Notes under the pieces: generated by a model
What the model saw: only the letters and a program-made list of their open reading frames with translations
Database searches by the model: none
What the model was told of the DNA's origin: nothing
Position numbers and translations under genes: made by a program
Part shown: piece after piece, positions 47,932 to 56,569 of the stretch
How the letters are laid out: the number at the start of each line of letters is the position of its first letter
Numbering within the stretch: position 1 is the first letter of the stretch
Source of the DNA: Mycetocola zhujimingii
Lineage (GTDB): Bacteria > Actinomycetota > Actinomycetes > Actinomycetales > Microbacteriaceae
Length of the DNA: 64,000 nucleotides
Direction: 5' to 3'
Assembly: GCF_003065425.1 (NCBI RefSeq)
Contig: NZ_CP026949.1
Coordinates: 1 to 64,000, forward strand

Positions 47932-48341
47932 TAGCGAAGCTCCTGCAGGCGAATCAGGTTGCCAGCGGGGTCACGGAACGCGCAGTCACGGATGCCGTAC
48001 GGCTGGTCGGTCGGTTCCTGGACGATTTCGGCGCCGCGAGCCTCGAGAGCCGCGAAGGTGTCGTCCAGGTCCGTGGTGGCGAGGTTCACGCCGAAGTAGC
48101 TGCCCTTGGCAATGAGATCGAGAATCGTCCGGCGTTCATCTTCGGTGAAGTCCGGAGATGCGATCGGCGGCATCAGGACGATCGAGGTGTCCGGCTGGTT
48201 CGGCGGTCCGACAGTGATCCAGCGCATGTCTTCATAGCCGACGTCGTTGCGAACCTCGAAGCCGAGGACGTCACGATAGAAGGCGAGCGAGGCGTCAGGG
48301 TCAGTCTGGGGAAGGAATGATTGGTGGATTGTGATGTTCAT
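47931..48341 (-). CDS. VOC-family (glyoxalase/bleomycin-resistance-like) protein
   Basis: The 136-residue protein has the two paired beta-alpha-beta-beta-beta modules of the VOC fold (INITIHQSFLPQTDPDASLAFYRDVLGFEV start; FGVNLATTDLDDTFAALEARGAEIV second half). The reaction is not predictable. ATG 48341 is chosen as the fold starts at residue 1; the long upstream extension reads out of the regulator gene. It is between the AraC regulator (5-base gap) and class II UvrA genes. Confidence 0.85.
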
Positions 48342-48346
48342 GATCG

Positions 48347-48796
48347 TCACGCTAGCTCCGGCTGTCGTGGCCGTGCTTCTCGATTCCTGACCGGTCTCGT
48401 CACCTGTTTGGCCACACACGGTGCCAGGCCGGCCGATGGGTGGATGGGCTCGCGCCGATAGACACTCGGAGGAACCCCCACCAGTTCGGTGAATCGGGTG
48501 CTGAATGTGCCGAGCGAGGAGCATCCGACGCTGAAGCACACCTCGGTGACGCTCAGGTCACTGTTACGCAGCAGCGCCATGGCCCGTTCGATGCGACGGG
48601 TCATGAGATACGAGTACGGGGAGACGCCATAGGCGAGTCGGAACTGCCGGCTCAGGTGCCCGGCCGAGAGGTGCGCACCCCTCGCGAGCCCCTCGACATC
48701 GAGCGGCTTCGCGTACTCACGATCGATCCGGTCCCGCACACGACGCAGAATTGCGAGGTCGGCGATGCGCTGGTTCTCGGCGGCACTGCTGGTCAC
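48347..48796 (-). CDS. AraC-family transcriptional regulator
   Basis: The 149-residue protein is almost only the DNA-binding domain: two helix-turn-helix motifs (about 28-125: LARGAHLSAGHLSRQFRLAYGVSPYSYL and VTEVCFSVGCSSLGTFSTRFTELVGVPPSVYR). Short AraC proteins like this often pair with a VOC gene. GTG 48796 is chosen over 48949 since the upstream residues are low-complexity. It is the first gene of the araC-VOC-uvrA operon. Confidence 0.87.
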   Translation of the reverse strand: MTSSAAENQRIADLAILRRVRDRIDREYAKPLDVEGLARGAHLSAGHLSRQFRLAYGVSPYSYLMTRRIERAMALLRNSDLSVTEVCFSVGCSSLGTFSTRFTELVGVPPSVYRREPIHPSAGLAPCVAKQVTRPVRNREARPRQPELA

Positions 48797-48879
48797 ACGC
48801 CCGATCGTGCCACGTCCGATTCGGCTTGTCCAGCGCCCCGGTGTGCGAGCGCGGCGCTGGGCAGTGGTCCGCCCCGGAC

Positions 48880-49698
48880 CTAGCCGGAGGCCCGCATTCC
48901 GGGCTCGAGCGCCCGCGTCTTTCCTGCCGCGCGATACCACTGGAGGCACAGGATCACGATGAGTGCGGCATCCGCAACGTCACCGCCGTAATACATCAGC
49001 ACGCTGCCCGACTGGGCTTCGGCGAGAGAAACCCCGGCAGGCGGATGCGCGTACAGATACTTGGAGAGGATGCCGTGACCGGCGAGGGCGGCCACCAGGA
49101 CGACAGCCCGTAACGGGTAGCCCGCCCGGTGGGGGTTCGGGTCGACGCCGATGAGTGACGCGACCAGGAGATAGCCGGCGATGACGAAGTGCGCCGTGAC
49201 CAGGAGGTGGAAGAACGAGCTCGATTGCATCAGCTCGTACAACTGCGTTGTGTAGAGCAGCCAGAGACTGCCGACGTTGATCACGGCTGCCGTCACCGGG
49301 TGCACGAGGAACCGGGCCGGGCGGCTCCGGAGCAGCCGCGACAGGCGGCGCGCCTGTCGAACATCGAGGGCACGCAACGCGAGGGTCACCGGGGCGGCAA
49401 CGACGAGAAAGATCGGTGCGACCATGCCGGCGAGGAGGTGGCCAAGCATGTGGGCGGTGAAGCTCTCGTGTCCGGCGGTTGCGAGCGGTCCGATCATGGA
49501 GACCGTGACGACGAGAAGCCCCACAACCCAGCACGCCGTGCGCCAGAGCGGCCAGCTCCGACCCTGACCACGTGCAGCGCGGAGGCCGCCGAGATACAGC
49601 GCCGCCGCGGCCACCATGACGAGAGCAACGGCGTAGTCAAGAGCCGCGATGCCTGGTTCGCCGTGACCGTGGATTGTCACGTCGAGATGCATGGTCAC
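48880..49698 (-). CDS. ctaG: Cytochrome c oxidase assembly protein CtaG (caa3 type)
   Basis: The 272-residue membrane protein has about seven helices and family histidines (TAHMLGHLLAGMVAP, TAHFVIAGYLL, GHGILSKYLY), matching caa3_CtaG, needed for CuA/oxidase maturation. GTG 49698 overlaps the stop of the DUF2243 gene (GTGA); ATG 49692 is an alternative. Oxidase genes themselves are not in the window. Confidence 0.88.
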   Translation of the reverse strand: MTMHLDVTIHGHGEPGIAALDYAVALVMVAAAALYLGGLRAARGQGRSWPLWRTACWVVGLLVVTVSMIGPLATAGHESFTAHMLGHLLAGMVAPIFLVVAAPVTLALRALDVRQARRLSRLLRSRPARFLVHPVTAAVINVGSLWLLYTTQLYELMQSSSFFHLLVTAHFVIAGYLLVASLIGVDPNPHRAGYPLRAVVLVAALAGHGILSKYLYAHPPAGVSLAEAQSGSVLMYYGGDVADAALIVILCLQWYRAAGKTRALEPGMRASG

Positions 49699-50192
49699 GT
49701 CGAGCGAGCTGCCCCGCGCCTGGTCATGACGAGAAGCACGATCCCGGCGACGAGCATCAGGATCGCGGTGCCGTTCCAGACCAGGTCATAGACGAAGACG
49801 TCGGGGACGTATCGGATCTGGTGGATGCCGAACAGCTTGTGCTGAACCGTGCCGTCGTACAACTGGAATGCACCGGCGCCGACGAGGATGCCACCCCACC
49901 ACCGCCGTGGCCAGAGCGCATTCCGGCGCCTGAGGTCGGCGAAGAGGAAGAGCCCGGCAATCGTGGCGAACCAGCTGATGGCGTGGAAGATGCCGTCGGA
50001 GACGAGGCCGACGTCCGGTGTGCCGAGATCGTAAAAATGGTGCCAGTGAAGCAACTGGTGGAACACGGCCTCGTCGATGAAGGCAACGATCCCCACACCG
50101 AAAAGAACACCGGACCAGGCGTTCTGCGCCGAGCGGGCCGCACGGGCGTCACGGGCGTCAGTCGTGTTCACTGTTGCCGGGGCGGATGCCAT
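49695..50192 (-). CDS. DUF2243 membrane protein
   Basis: The 165-residue protein has four helices and the DUF2243 pattern (GVGIVAFIDEAVFHQLLHWHHFYD, GIFHAISW, DGTVQHKLFGIHQIRY) with many conserved His residues that could bind metal. It is coupled to CtaG by a 4-base overlap; the pair occurs repeatedly in actinobacteria and suggests a copper or oxidase-related role, not proven. ATG 50192 has AAGGAT upstream. Confidence 0.87.
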   Translation of the reverse strand: MASAPATVNTTDARDARAARSAQNAWSGVLFGVGIVAFIDEAVFHQLLHWHHFYDLGTPDVGLVSDGIFHAISWFATIAGLFLFADLRRRNALWPRRWWGGILVGAGAFQLYDGTVQHKLFGIHQIRYVPDVFVYDLVWNGTAILMLVAGIVLLVMTRRGAARST

Positions 50193-50323
50193 GGAAATCC
50201 TTCTGGTCAGGTGTGGAGCTTCCACCCTCGCTCGCTGCGGACGGAAAAGAAAGACGTTCCCATCCGGCCGGACATCTGTTAGCGCGTGCGAGACATCCGT
50301 CGCGTGTTCGAGCCGGGTGTCGC

Positions 50324-51055
50324 TCAGTAGACGAATCTGAGGGCGAGTGCACAGGCAATGGACTGCGACTCGATCTCGGCGTAGTCCAGCACCTCGCCGG
50401 TCGACACTTCCTCGCGGGCACCGAACAGTTCGGCGGCGCGGTGTGCAACCAGCGCCGCGTCGACGTCACCGGTGATGTCCACGGCGTTGATGCTGAGGTT
50501 CATGCCGTACTCATTGGTGGCCTGGCGACTGGTCCTGGTGATCACCGACACGACCTCGCGGTCGAGGCTCGCCTTGAGCGAGATGTCGGAACCGCGCGCG
50601 AGCACGAGTACCTGCGCGGGCTGGGCAAGGAGAGGGAGGAGCGTGTGGAGAGTCGCTGAGAGTGTCGACGCGAATTCCTTGCGGGCCCGGCGATCGCCGA
50701 GTCCAGCCGTATCGACGGTGAGAACCACTCCCGTTGCCTCATTCTCATGGAGCGACGCGGCGCAGGCAGAAATCTCTCGGGCTCGGATGGTGTCGACGCC
50801 GTGCTCAGAGAGTTCGGACACGATGGCCTCGAACGCGCCGCCCTCGTCGCCGAGCACCATGACGCGCGGTGTTGCCTCGGCGTATGACGAGCCGGTCCGG
50901 GCACGAGCGGGGGCTTCGATGTCCACGCGGAACGCTTCCCAGTCGACGGCCGGTGAATCGGAGTCGTCTCCGCTGGACCCGTCGCGAGCGATGGTTGCTG
51001 ACCTGACTTTCCCGAACACGAGGGTCGAGCTTACACACAGAGCGCCGGATTCCAT
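50324..51055 (-). CDS. SDR-like protein lacking catalytic residues
   Basis: I see no named family. The 243-residue protein has a Rossmann-like layout (VMVLGDEGGAFEAIVSELSEHG, then VVLTVDTAGL) and a C-terminal part like an SDR (NEYGMNLSINAVDITGDVDAA followed by AAELFGAREEVSTGEVL). It lacks the TGxxxGxG loop and the YxxxK dyad is not visible, so it may be a non-catalytic partner of the SDR encoded upstream. ATG 51055 has GGGAGC upstream. A terminator hairpin separates it from the SDR gene. Confidence 0.6.
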   Translation of the reverse strand: MESGALCVSSTLVFGKVRSATIARDGSSGDDSDSPAVDWEAFRVDIEAPARARTGSSYAEATPRVMVLGDEGGAFEAIVSELSEHGVDTIRAREISACAASLHENEATGVVLTVDTAGLGDRRARKEFASTLSATLHTLLPLLAQPAQVLVLARGSDISLKASLDREVVSVITRTSRQATNEYGMNLSINAVDITGDVDAALVAHRAAELFGAREEVSTGEVLDYAEIESQSIACALALRFVY

Positions 51056-51084
51056 ACGCGGCTCCCATCGGAAGCTCAGGAACA

Positions 51085-51116
51085 GCAACGGCCCGCGGTT
51101 TCCCGCGGGCCGTTGC
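51085..51116 (-). terminator. Terminator of the SDR gene
   Basis: Perfect 14-base arms GCAACGGCCCGCGG and CCGCGGGCCGTTGC around a four-base loop, between the SDR gene and the next reverse-strand gene. Confidence 0.75.
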
Positions 51117-51132
51117 TCAGATGACGCTGTGC

Positions 51133-52203
51133 TTACGCGGCGGACCAGCCACCGTCGCTCGCGAGGATGACACCGTTGACGTTCACGCCGTCATCACTGA
51201 GAAGGAAGGTGATGGACGCCGCGAGAGCGTCGCTCTCGACGGCATCCGGCATGACCGCCATTCCCGCACGGACGCGCTGCGCGCCGAGCTCTGACGCGAA
51301 TGTCGCCTGGATGTTCGTGATCGTCGGCCCGGGGGCGACAGCGTTGACCCGCACGCCACTCGGTCCGTACATGAACGCACTGCTCTTGGTGAGGCCGACA
51401 ACCGCGTGCTTCGACGCCGTGTATGCGGCGCCGGCAGCCGAGCCGCGAAGGCCGGCCTCTGACGCAACGTTGACGATCGAGCCGTACTCGCGAGCGAGCA
51501 TGAACGGCGCAACGGCCCGCATGAGCTTCATCGTTCCGTCGACGTTGATCGCGAAAACGCGCTTCCAGATCGAGTCCGAGATCTCGTGCACCGGCGTCAT
51601 GTCGTCCATGATGCCCGCAACGTTGGCGAGGGCGTCGATGGTTCCGCCGGCTGCCTCGATGATCGATGCGATCGCAGCATCGTCGGTGATGTCAGCAACG
51701 ACGGGCACGATCTCTGCATCGGGCAGTTCGGCGACGAGCTCGTCCAGGCGCTCGCTGGAGATATCGACAGCGATGACGCGTCCGCCCTCGCGGGCAACGC
51801 GCGACGCGGTTGCGCGTCCGATGCCGGAACCGGCGCCGGTCACGATGACGGTCTTTCCGGTGAAGCGACCGGTGCTGATGCGCTCGACCCACTGCGGGCG
51901 CTCAACCGGTGCTGCTGCCGGCGTGTCTGAGTCGGCTGCCGGTGCGGCATCCGTTCCCGGTGCGGACTGGGGGGCGTCGCCGGCGGCGGCGCGCTCGACG
52001 AGCGCATCGAGCATCTCCTGCGTGAAGGAGCCCTTGCTCAACGTCACGAGGCGCTTGATGGCGAGGCGGCGGACCGGGCGCATGACCTCGGGGGTCTGTC
52101 CTCCCTGGGCGAGCATGTCGCGGAGGATGGCGCCGCCGACGGGGTGATCGATCCAGGTGCCGATCGCGGAGTCGGCGGTGAGGGGAGTGGCCGTGTTTGT
52201 CAT
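51133..52203 (-). CDS. Short-chain dehydrogenase with an extra N-terminal domain
   Basis: The 356-residue protein has a classical SDR domain (about 112-356): cofactor motif TGAGSGIG (122-129), Asn220, Ser248, and Tyr261/Lys265 in YTASK. Residues 1-75 form a helical domain (IGTWIDHPVGGAILRDML, VMRPVRRLAIKRLVTL) like the small C-terminal segment of some GH3 glycosidases, then an Ala/Pro/Asp linker (76-103). The extra domain is unusual for SDRs. It is divergent from a TetR gene, whose operator lies between. Confidence 0.85.
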   Translation of the reverse strand: MTNTATPLTADSAIGTWIDHPVGGAILRDMLAQGGQTPEVMRPVRRLAIKRLVTLSKGSFTQEMLDALVERAAAGDAPQSAPGTDAAPAADSDTPAAAPVERPQWVERISTGRFTGKTVIVTGAGSGIGRATASRVAREGGRVIAVDISSERLDELVAELPDAEIVPVVADITDDAAIASIIEAAGGTIDALANVAGIMDDMTPVHEISDSIWKRVFAINVDGTMKLMRAVAPFMLAREYGSIVNVASEAGLRGSAAGAAYTASKHAVVGLTKSSAFMYGPSGVRVNAVAPGPTITNIQATFASELGAQRVRAGMAVMPDAVESDALAASITFLLSDDGVNVNGVILASDGGWSAA

Positions 52204-52228
52204 GTGCTTCTTCCTGTCGGAGGTACAT

Positions 52229-52248
52229 ACCGGACAACTGTGTCCGGT
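52229..52248. promoter_or_regulatory. TetR operator between divergent SDR and tetR
   Basis: Perfect eight-base arms ACCGGACA and TGTCCGGT around ACTG, lying just upstream of the tetR -10 TAGGCT (52251-52256) and 25 bases before the SDR start. Confidence 0.78.
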
Positions 52249-52262
52249 TGTAGGCTACACCC

Positions 52263-52820
52263 GTGCCACCCACAGCAAAAGCGAACCGCGGACCCAGCGC
52301 AGGGCCGGAAAACCGGCGCGCGCTGATCGCAGCTGCCCGCGAGGTTTTCGCGACCGACGGCCTCTCGGCGCCGCTCAGCGCCGTCGCTCGCCGGGCCGGT
52401 GTCGGCCAGGGCACCCTGTACCGGCACTTCCCCGAGCGGATGGACCTCGCTGTTGCCGTCTTCGACGAGAACCTCACCGAACTCGAGGCGTTTGTCGACA
52501 ACCCGGACTCGACGCTCGATGCCCTGCTCAACCTGGTCATCGAGCAGGCCGTCGTGTCGACGGCGTTCATCGACCTGATCTGGGCGAACTCACACGACGC
52601 GCGAGTGCTTCACCTGGGCGATCGGCTCCGGAGCATGGTTGAGCGAGAGCTCACCCGCGAGAAGGCGGCGGGGCGGATCGGAGCCCACGTCGACCCAGAG
52701 GACGTGCTGCTGGCTGTGTCGATGCTCGCGGGAGTTCTCGCCCGAACGGATGCCGACGACCGGCCGGCCGCCGGGCGCCGCGCCGTGACCCTGTTTACGC
52801 TGGCGTTCTCCCCGCGCTGA
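52263..52820 (+). CDS. TetR-family regulator of the adjacent SDR
   Basis: The 185-residue protein has an N-terminal helix-turn-helix (about 20-60: AAAREVFATDGLSAPLSAVARRAGVGQGTLYRHFPERMDLAVAV) and a helical ligand domain. GTG 52263 has TAGGCT ending six bases before it, a leaderless promoter. The inverted repeat at 52229-52248 should serve both this gene and the SDR. Its 3' end overlaps the convergent LLM gene by 26 bases. Confidence 0.9.
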   Translation: MPPTAKANRGPSAGPENRRALIAAAREVFATDGLSAPLSAVARRAGVGQGTLYRHFPERMDLAVAVFDENLTELEAFVDNPDSTLDALLNLVIEQAVVSTAFIDLIWANSHDARVLHLGDRLRSMVERELTREKAAGRIGAHVDPEDVLLAVSMLAGVLARTDADDRPAAGRRAVTLFTLAFSPR

Positions 52821-53721
52821 CCCCGCGAGCAGAGCGCTCCCGCGCGACGTTCTCGCGGACGCCCGCTGCCACCTCGGCGAAGAGTTCTGTGGTGCGCGCG
52901 TCGTCAGTGACCAGGATGAAGCCCGAGGTCCCGTACTCAAGGGCGATGCCGGTGAGCTGGTCGATCCATTGGTTTGCCGGTCCGACGAGCAGTCCCTGTC
53001 CAGCGGCAGTGAACCGTCCCGCGACGTTGAGCAGCCGGCGAATGTCTCGCGGGTCCCGCCCTGCACGGGTCGCGCCGTCATCGATGTGGGCATTCATCGC
53101 TGTGAGATCGCGCGGCCCGCCTGGCAGGTAAGCGAGGGAGGGCATCCAGCCGTCGGCGGCGCGGCCCGTCATGCGGAGAATCCTCGGTTTGAGCGCGCCG
53201 ACCCAGATGCCGATGTCGTGGGCGGGCTTCGGGCCCCGCTTGGCGCCGTCGACGCGGTGGAAGGAACCGTCGACGACCAGCCGACCGGGAGCATCCGCCG
53301 CCCAGATTCCGCGGATGATCTCGATCGCCTCTTCGAGAGCCTCGATCGACTCGCCCGGGGTGAGGCGCGTGCCACCCATCGCGACGATGGGGTCCCAGAA
53401 GCCGCCGGCGCCGATGCCGAGCTCGACGCGGCCGCCGCTGAGCAGATCGAGACTCGCGGCGCTGCGAGCGAGCACCGCTGGCTGGCGAAGCGGCAGGTTG
53501 AGCACGTTGGCGCTCAGCGAAATGTTCTCGGTCCTGGCCGCGGCGTATGACATCAGGGTCCAGGTGTCGAGGAAACCCGGCTGATACGGATGATCCTGGA
53601 AGGTCGCGAGGTCGAGGCCGGCGCGATCGGATACCACCGCCATCTCCACGGCGTGCATCGGCGGGTTGTTCGTGGGCGTGATGAACGTGCCAAAGAGCAG
53701 GTCGTGTCCATAGTCGGTCAT
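52795..53721 (-). CDS. LLM-class flavin-dependent oxidoreductase
   Basis: This 308-residue protein has the bacterial-luciferase-like TIM-barrel pattern: GTFITPTNNPP start, LSANVLNLPLRQPAVLARSAASLDLLSGGRVELGIGAGG, and IWVGALKPRILRMTGRAADGWMPS near the flavin site. Cofactor (FMN or F420) and substrate are not predictable. It overlaps the stop of the fusion gene by 4 bases, so they form one transcript, and its own 3' end overlaps tetR. It is a paralogue of the N-terminal domain of the fusion. Confidence 0.88.
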   Translation of the reverse strand: MTDYGHDLLFGTFITPTNNPPMHAVEMAVVSDRAGLDLATFQDHPYQPGFLDTWTLMSYAAARTENISLSANVLNLPLRQPAVLARSAASLDLLSGGRVELGIGAGGFWDPIVAMGGTRLTPGESIEALEEAIEIIRGIWAADAPGRLVVDGSFHRVDGAKRGPKPAHDIGIWVGALKPRILRMTGRAADGWMPSLAYLPGGPRDLTAMNAHIDDGATRAGRDPRDIRRLLNVAGRFTAAGQGLLVGPANQWIDQLTGIALEYGTSGFILVTDDARTTELFAEVAAGVRENVARERSARGVSAGRTPA

Positions 53722-56033
53722 GAGGTCGCCTCCGTGAGGGTCGCGTTACTGGGCGTCGGCGAGGTCGCCGCGGTGATGGGGAAGTTGTCCCGGAAGACGT
53801 GGTTCGGGTCGAAGCGTGCCTTGAGCTCACGAAGCCGGGTGAGCGTCTTCGGCGGGAACGCGTCGGCCAGCCGCTCGGGCCTCGTGTCGGTCTCGAAGCT
53901 CAGGTAGATGCCGTCGAAGAACGGGTACAGGGCCTCCCAGGCGGCATCGAGCCGCTGCCGGTTCGAGCCGAACGCGACAACCGAGAAGTTGGCGTTCCGG
54001 TGTGCGTACGCCGTGGCATCCGGATGGACGTCGGAAATCGCACCGCCGACCGCGCGGATCTGGAAGAAATAGACGATCCCGCTGGAGATGAGACGTGCCG
54101 CTTCGGCGGCAAACTCGGGGGTGATCTTCTCGAGCAGGCCGGTGCGTGTCACGGGCTGGCCCTGGCCGCCGTTGGACTCACCCTGCGCGTTGGCCATCAC
54201 CGCCGCGTATGACGTCAGTTGAACGGACTGGCTGTAGAGCGGGGAGATGTTCGCGAAGGGCTGGAGCCGCTCGACGATGGTGCCGGGGTCACTGGAGTCG
54301 ACCATCGCCATGATCTGGGCGACCGCGGGCTGGCCGGAGCGGGGAGGGCCCATGATCAAAAAGCTCGTGGTGTCACGGGGTGCCGTCTCGCTCAGGTGGC
54401 CCCAGGTCTCGAGGAAGCCGGCGGTGTCTGTCGCATCGAGCCCCAGTTGCGCCCAGCCGACGTCTCCGACCTCGTCCACCTCGAACTCGAAGGCGGTCAC
54501 GATGCCGAAGCTCGCCCCCGCGCCGCGGATGGCCCAGAACAGGTCCGCGTTCTCGGTGTCGCTCGCGCGGACGAGCGAGCCGTCCGCGAGCACCATCTCC
54601 ACTGAGCGGAGGTGGTCGATGGTGAGCCCGTGCTCACGTCCGAGGAACCCGACACCGCCAGCAGTGGCCAGCCCGCCGACGCCGACGCCGCCGTAGTCAC
54701 CCGAGCTCAGCGCCCAGCCGTACGGGGCCAGCACTGCGGCGATATCCATCCAGCGCGCGCCCGGCTCGATGCGGACCCGCCGTGTTTGTTCATCGATGAC
54801 GTCGATGCGGTTCATGTTCGAGAGGTTGATCACGATGCCGCCGTCGTTGGTCGACCTGCCGCTGATGCCGTGGCCTCCGCTCCGGATCGACAGCGGGAGT
54901 TCGGGGTGTTCGCGGGCGAACTCGAGGGCCGCGGCGACCTCTGCCGGGGTGTGAACCGGCAGGACGAGCCCGGGGGAGCCACCGCGCAGGTAGGTCGACT
55001 TCACCTTGGCATAGCCGAAGTCACCCGGCTCGATGGCGGCGTCGGCAAGAAGAGGCGGGACAGCGTCATAACGGATGCCCTCACGCCGTTTCGCGATCGC
55101 CGCCGACCTGCGGACGCGTGCGGTACGGGCAGGCTGGGGCAGCGCCGAGGTCACGGCCTCGCGCAGGGCGGGGACGACCTCGCTCGCGAATCGCTGCAGC
55201 ACTGCGTCGTCATCCGACGCCAGGAGAATGCCGCTTGCACCCTGGTCGATCACCAGGGGAAGCAGGTCGTTTACCCAGTCCGAGGCGGCTCCGGAGAGGA
55301 AGCTGTTTCTGGTGTTTGAGAATGTTCCGCGGATCGTCACGAGCCTCCGCACCTCGCGCGGATCGCGACCTGCGGCGCTCGCCGTCTCGTCGAGGAGCCG
55401 GTTGCGTGCCGCAAAGCTGGCGAATCCCGAGCCGCCGATCTCGGTGAGCCAGCCGTCTGCTTTCTCTGCCGCGAGTCGCACCAGCTGTGGGGTCCCGCCG
55501 TGGATCAGGATCGGTACGTCGTGCGCTGGCGCGGGGCCGGGCTGCGCACCGTTGACCCGGAAGACGTCCCCCGTGTACCGAACAGTGCCGCGCTCGCCGA
55601 CAGCCCACATGCGCCGGATGATGTCCAGTGTCTCCTCGGCGACCTCTGCGCTCTCCGCCGACTCGGCGGCATCCGCTGTGCTCTCGGCGCCGAGCGCAAC
55701 CGTGACTCTGCCGCCCGACAGAAGGTCGAGGCTTGCGGCAGCCCGCGCGGCAACGGCCGGAAAGCCGGAGGGGTCGACGGCGAGCTGCGCGAGGAGGCCG
55801 ATCCGGTCCGTGGTCCCGGCGATCCAGGCGAGGAGTGTCGCGTGATCGAGCCCCGCGGTCGTGGGTGACGAATCGTCGGGCGCGGAATCGTCCGACGCGG
55901 AATCATCGAACGCAAGGAGGTCGAATCCGAGGCGTTCCGCGAGCAGGGCTCGGTCGAGGACCGAGTCAGGCTCCGTACTCCCGGTTGCGAGAGCGACGCC
56001 GAAGATAAGGGGGTGGCCGTAATTCATGCTCAT
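53718..56033 (-). CDS. Fusion of LLM flavin oxidoreductase and berberine-bridge-type FAD oxidase
   Basis: One uninterrupted 771-residue frame joins two enzymes. Residues about 1-310 are LLM-class (FGVALATG start, LAVDPSGFPAVAARAAASLDLLSGGRVTVALG, GGTPQLVRLAAEKADGWLTE). A basic linker follows, then a PCMH-type FAD domain and BBE tail (about 345-771) with SGGHGISG, whose His is the usual covalent FAD residue, and GGLATAGGVGFLGREHG. The Cys used for a second covalent bond appears replaced by Tyr (SSGDYGGVG). The start among close ATGs (56027, 56033) is uncertain. A separate LLM gene follows and an HxlR gene is divergent. Confidence 0.88.
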   Translation of the reverse strand: MSMNYGHPLIFGVALATGSTEPDSVLDRALLAERLGFDLLAFDDSASDDSAPDDSSPTTAGLDHATLLAWIAGTTDRIGLLAQLAVDPSGFPAVAARAAASLDLLSGGRVTVALGAESTADAAESAESAEVAEETLDIIRRMWAVGERGTVRYTGDVFRVNGAQPGPAPAHDVPILIHGGTPQLVRLAAEKADGWLTEIGGSGFASFAARNRLLDETASAAGRDPREVRRLVTIRGTFSNTRNSFLSGAASDWVNDLLPLVIDQGASGILLASDDDAVLQRFASEVVPALREAVTSALPQPARTARVRRSAAIAKRREGIRYDAVPPLLADAAIEPGDFGYAKVKSTYLRGGSPGLVLPVHTPAEVAAALEFAREHPELPLSIRSGGHGISGRSTNDGGIVINLSNMNRIDVIDEQTRRVRIEPGARWMDIAAVLAPYGWALSSGDYGGVGVGGLATAGGVGFLGREHGLTIDHLRSVEMVLADGSLVRASDTENADLFWAIRGAGASFGIVTAFEFEVDEVGDVGWAQLGLDATDTAGFLETWGHLSETAPRDTTSFLIMGPPRSGQPAVAQIMAMVDSSDPGTIVERLQPFANISPLYSQSVQLTSYAAVMANAQGESNGGQGQPVTRTGLLEKITPEFAAEAARLISSGIVYFFQIRAVGGAISDVHPDATAYAHRNANFSVVAFGSNRQRLDAAWEALYPFFDGIYLSFETDTRPERLADAFPPKTLTRLRELKARFDPNHVFRDNFPITAATSPTPSNATLTEATS

Positions 56034-56066
56034 ACTCTGACGGACCATGGACATCGCCACCAACAC

Positions 56067-56093
56067 GAGGTAAGCTACTTACCTCAAGTAAGT
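56067..56093. promoter_or_regulatory. HxlR-type operator
   Basis: Two overlapping inverted repeats: GAGGTAAG/CTTACCTC around CTA (56067-56085) and ACTTAC/GTAAGT around CTCAA (56077-56093). They fill the gap between the divergent hxlR and fusion genes. Confidence 0.78.
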
Positions 56094-56100
56094 GGGGATC

Positions 56101-56457
56101 ATGCGCGCAACGAATTTTGAACACATCAATGACGACGAGTGCCGACAGTTTCAGGATGCCGTCGAACTCGCCGGACGCAAATGGAACGCCGCGATCCTGC
56201 TCGCCGGTGCGCGCGGAGCGCGGCGCTTCTCGGAGTACCGCGAGAGCATCGATAGCATCTCAGACCGGCTGCTCTCGGCGCGCCTTCGCGAACTCGAACT
56301 CGAGGGCCTGATCGAGCGGGACGTTACTCCGACCACGCCAGTGATGATCAGTTACACCCCGACGGAGGATGGTCGCAGGCTCATCACCCTGATGCATCCC
56401 CTGGTGCTCTGGGGGAGAAACCGGGCAGTGAAAACCCCGAGCGCGCTGAGCGCGTGA
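56101..56457 (+). CDS. HxlR-family transcriptional regulator
   Basis: The 118-residue protein is a single winged-helix HxlR domain (QDAVELAGRKWNAAILLAG, RRFSEYRESIDSISDRLLSARLRELELEGLI, SYTPTEDGRRL). One Cys near the N-terminus (NDDECRQF) is the usual redox-sensing position of the family. ATG 56101 has GGGGA upstream. Its promoter carries the paired repeats at 56067-56093; the divergent oxidoreductase fusion is the likely target. Confidence 0.9.
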   Translation: MRATNFEHINDDECRQFQDAVELAGRKWNAAILLAGARGARRFSEYRESIDSISDRLLSARLRELELEGLIERDVTPTTPVMISYTPTEDGRRLITLMHPLVLWGRNRAVKTPSALSA

Positions 56458-56569
56458 TCGTCCGGGTTCGTCAATTCGACAGGTCCCGGCAGGTGCGGGT
56501 GGGCTGTTCCGCGGCCCGAGTTTCGCTTGCCGGGGAATAGCGCGGGGAACCACAGCGTTATCGCTCTGA

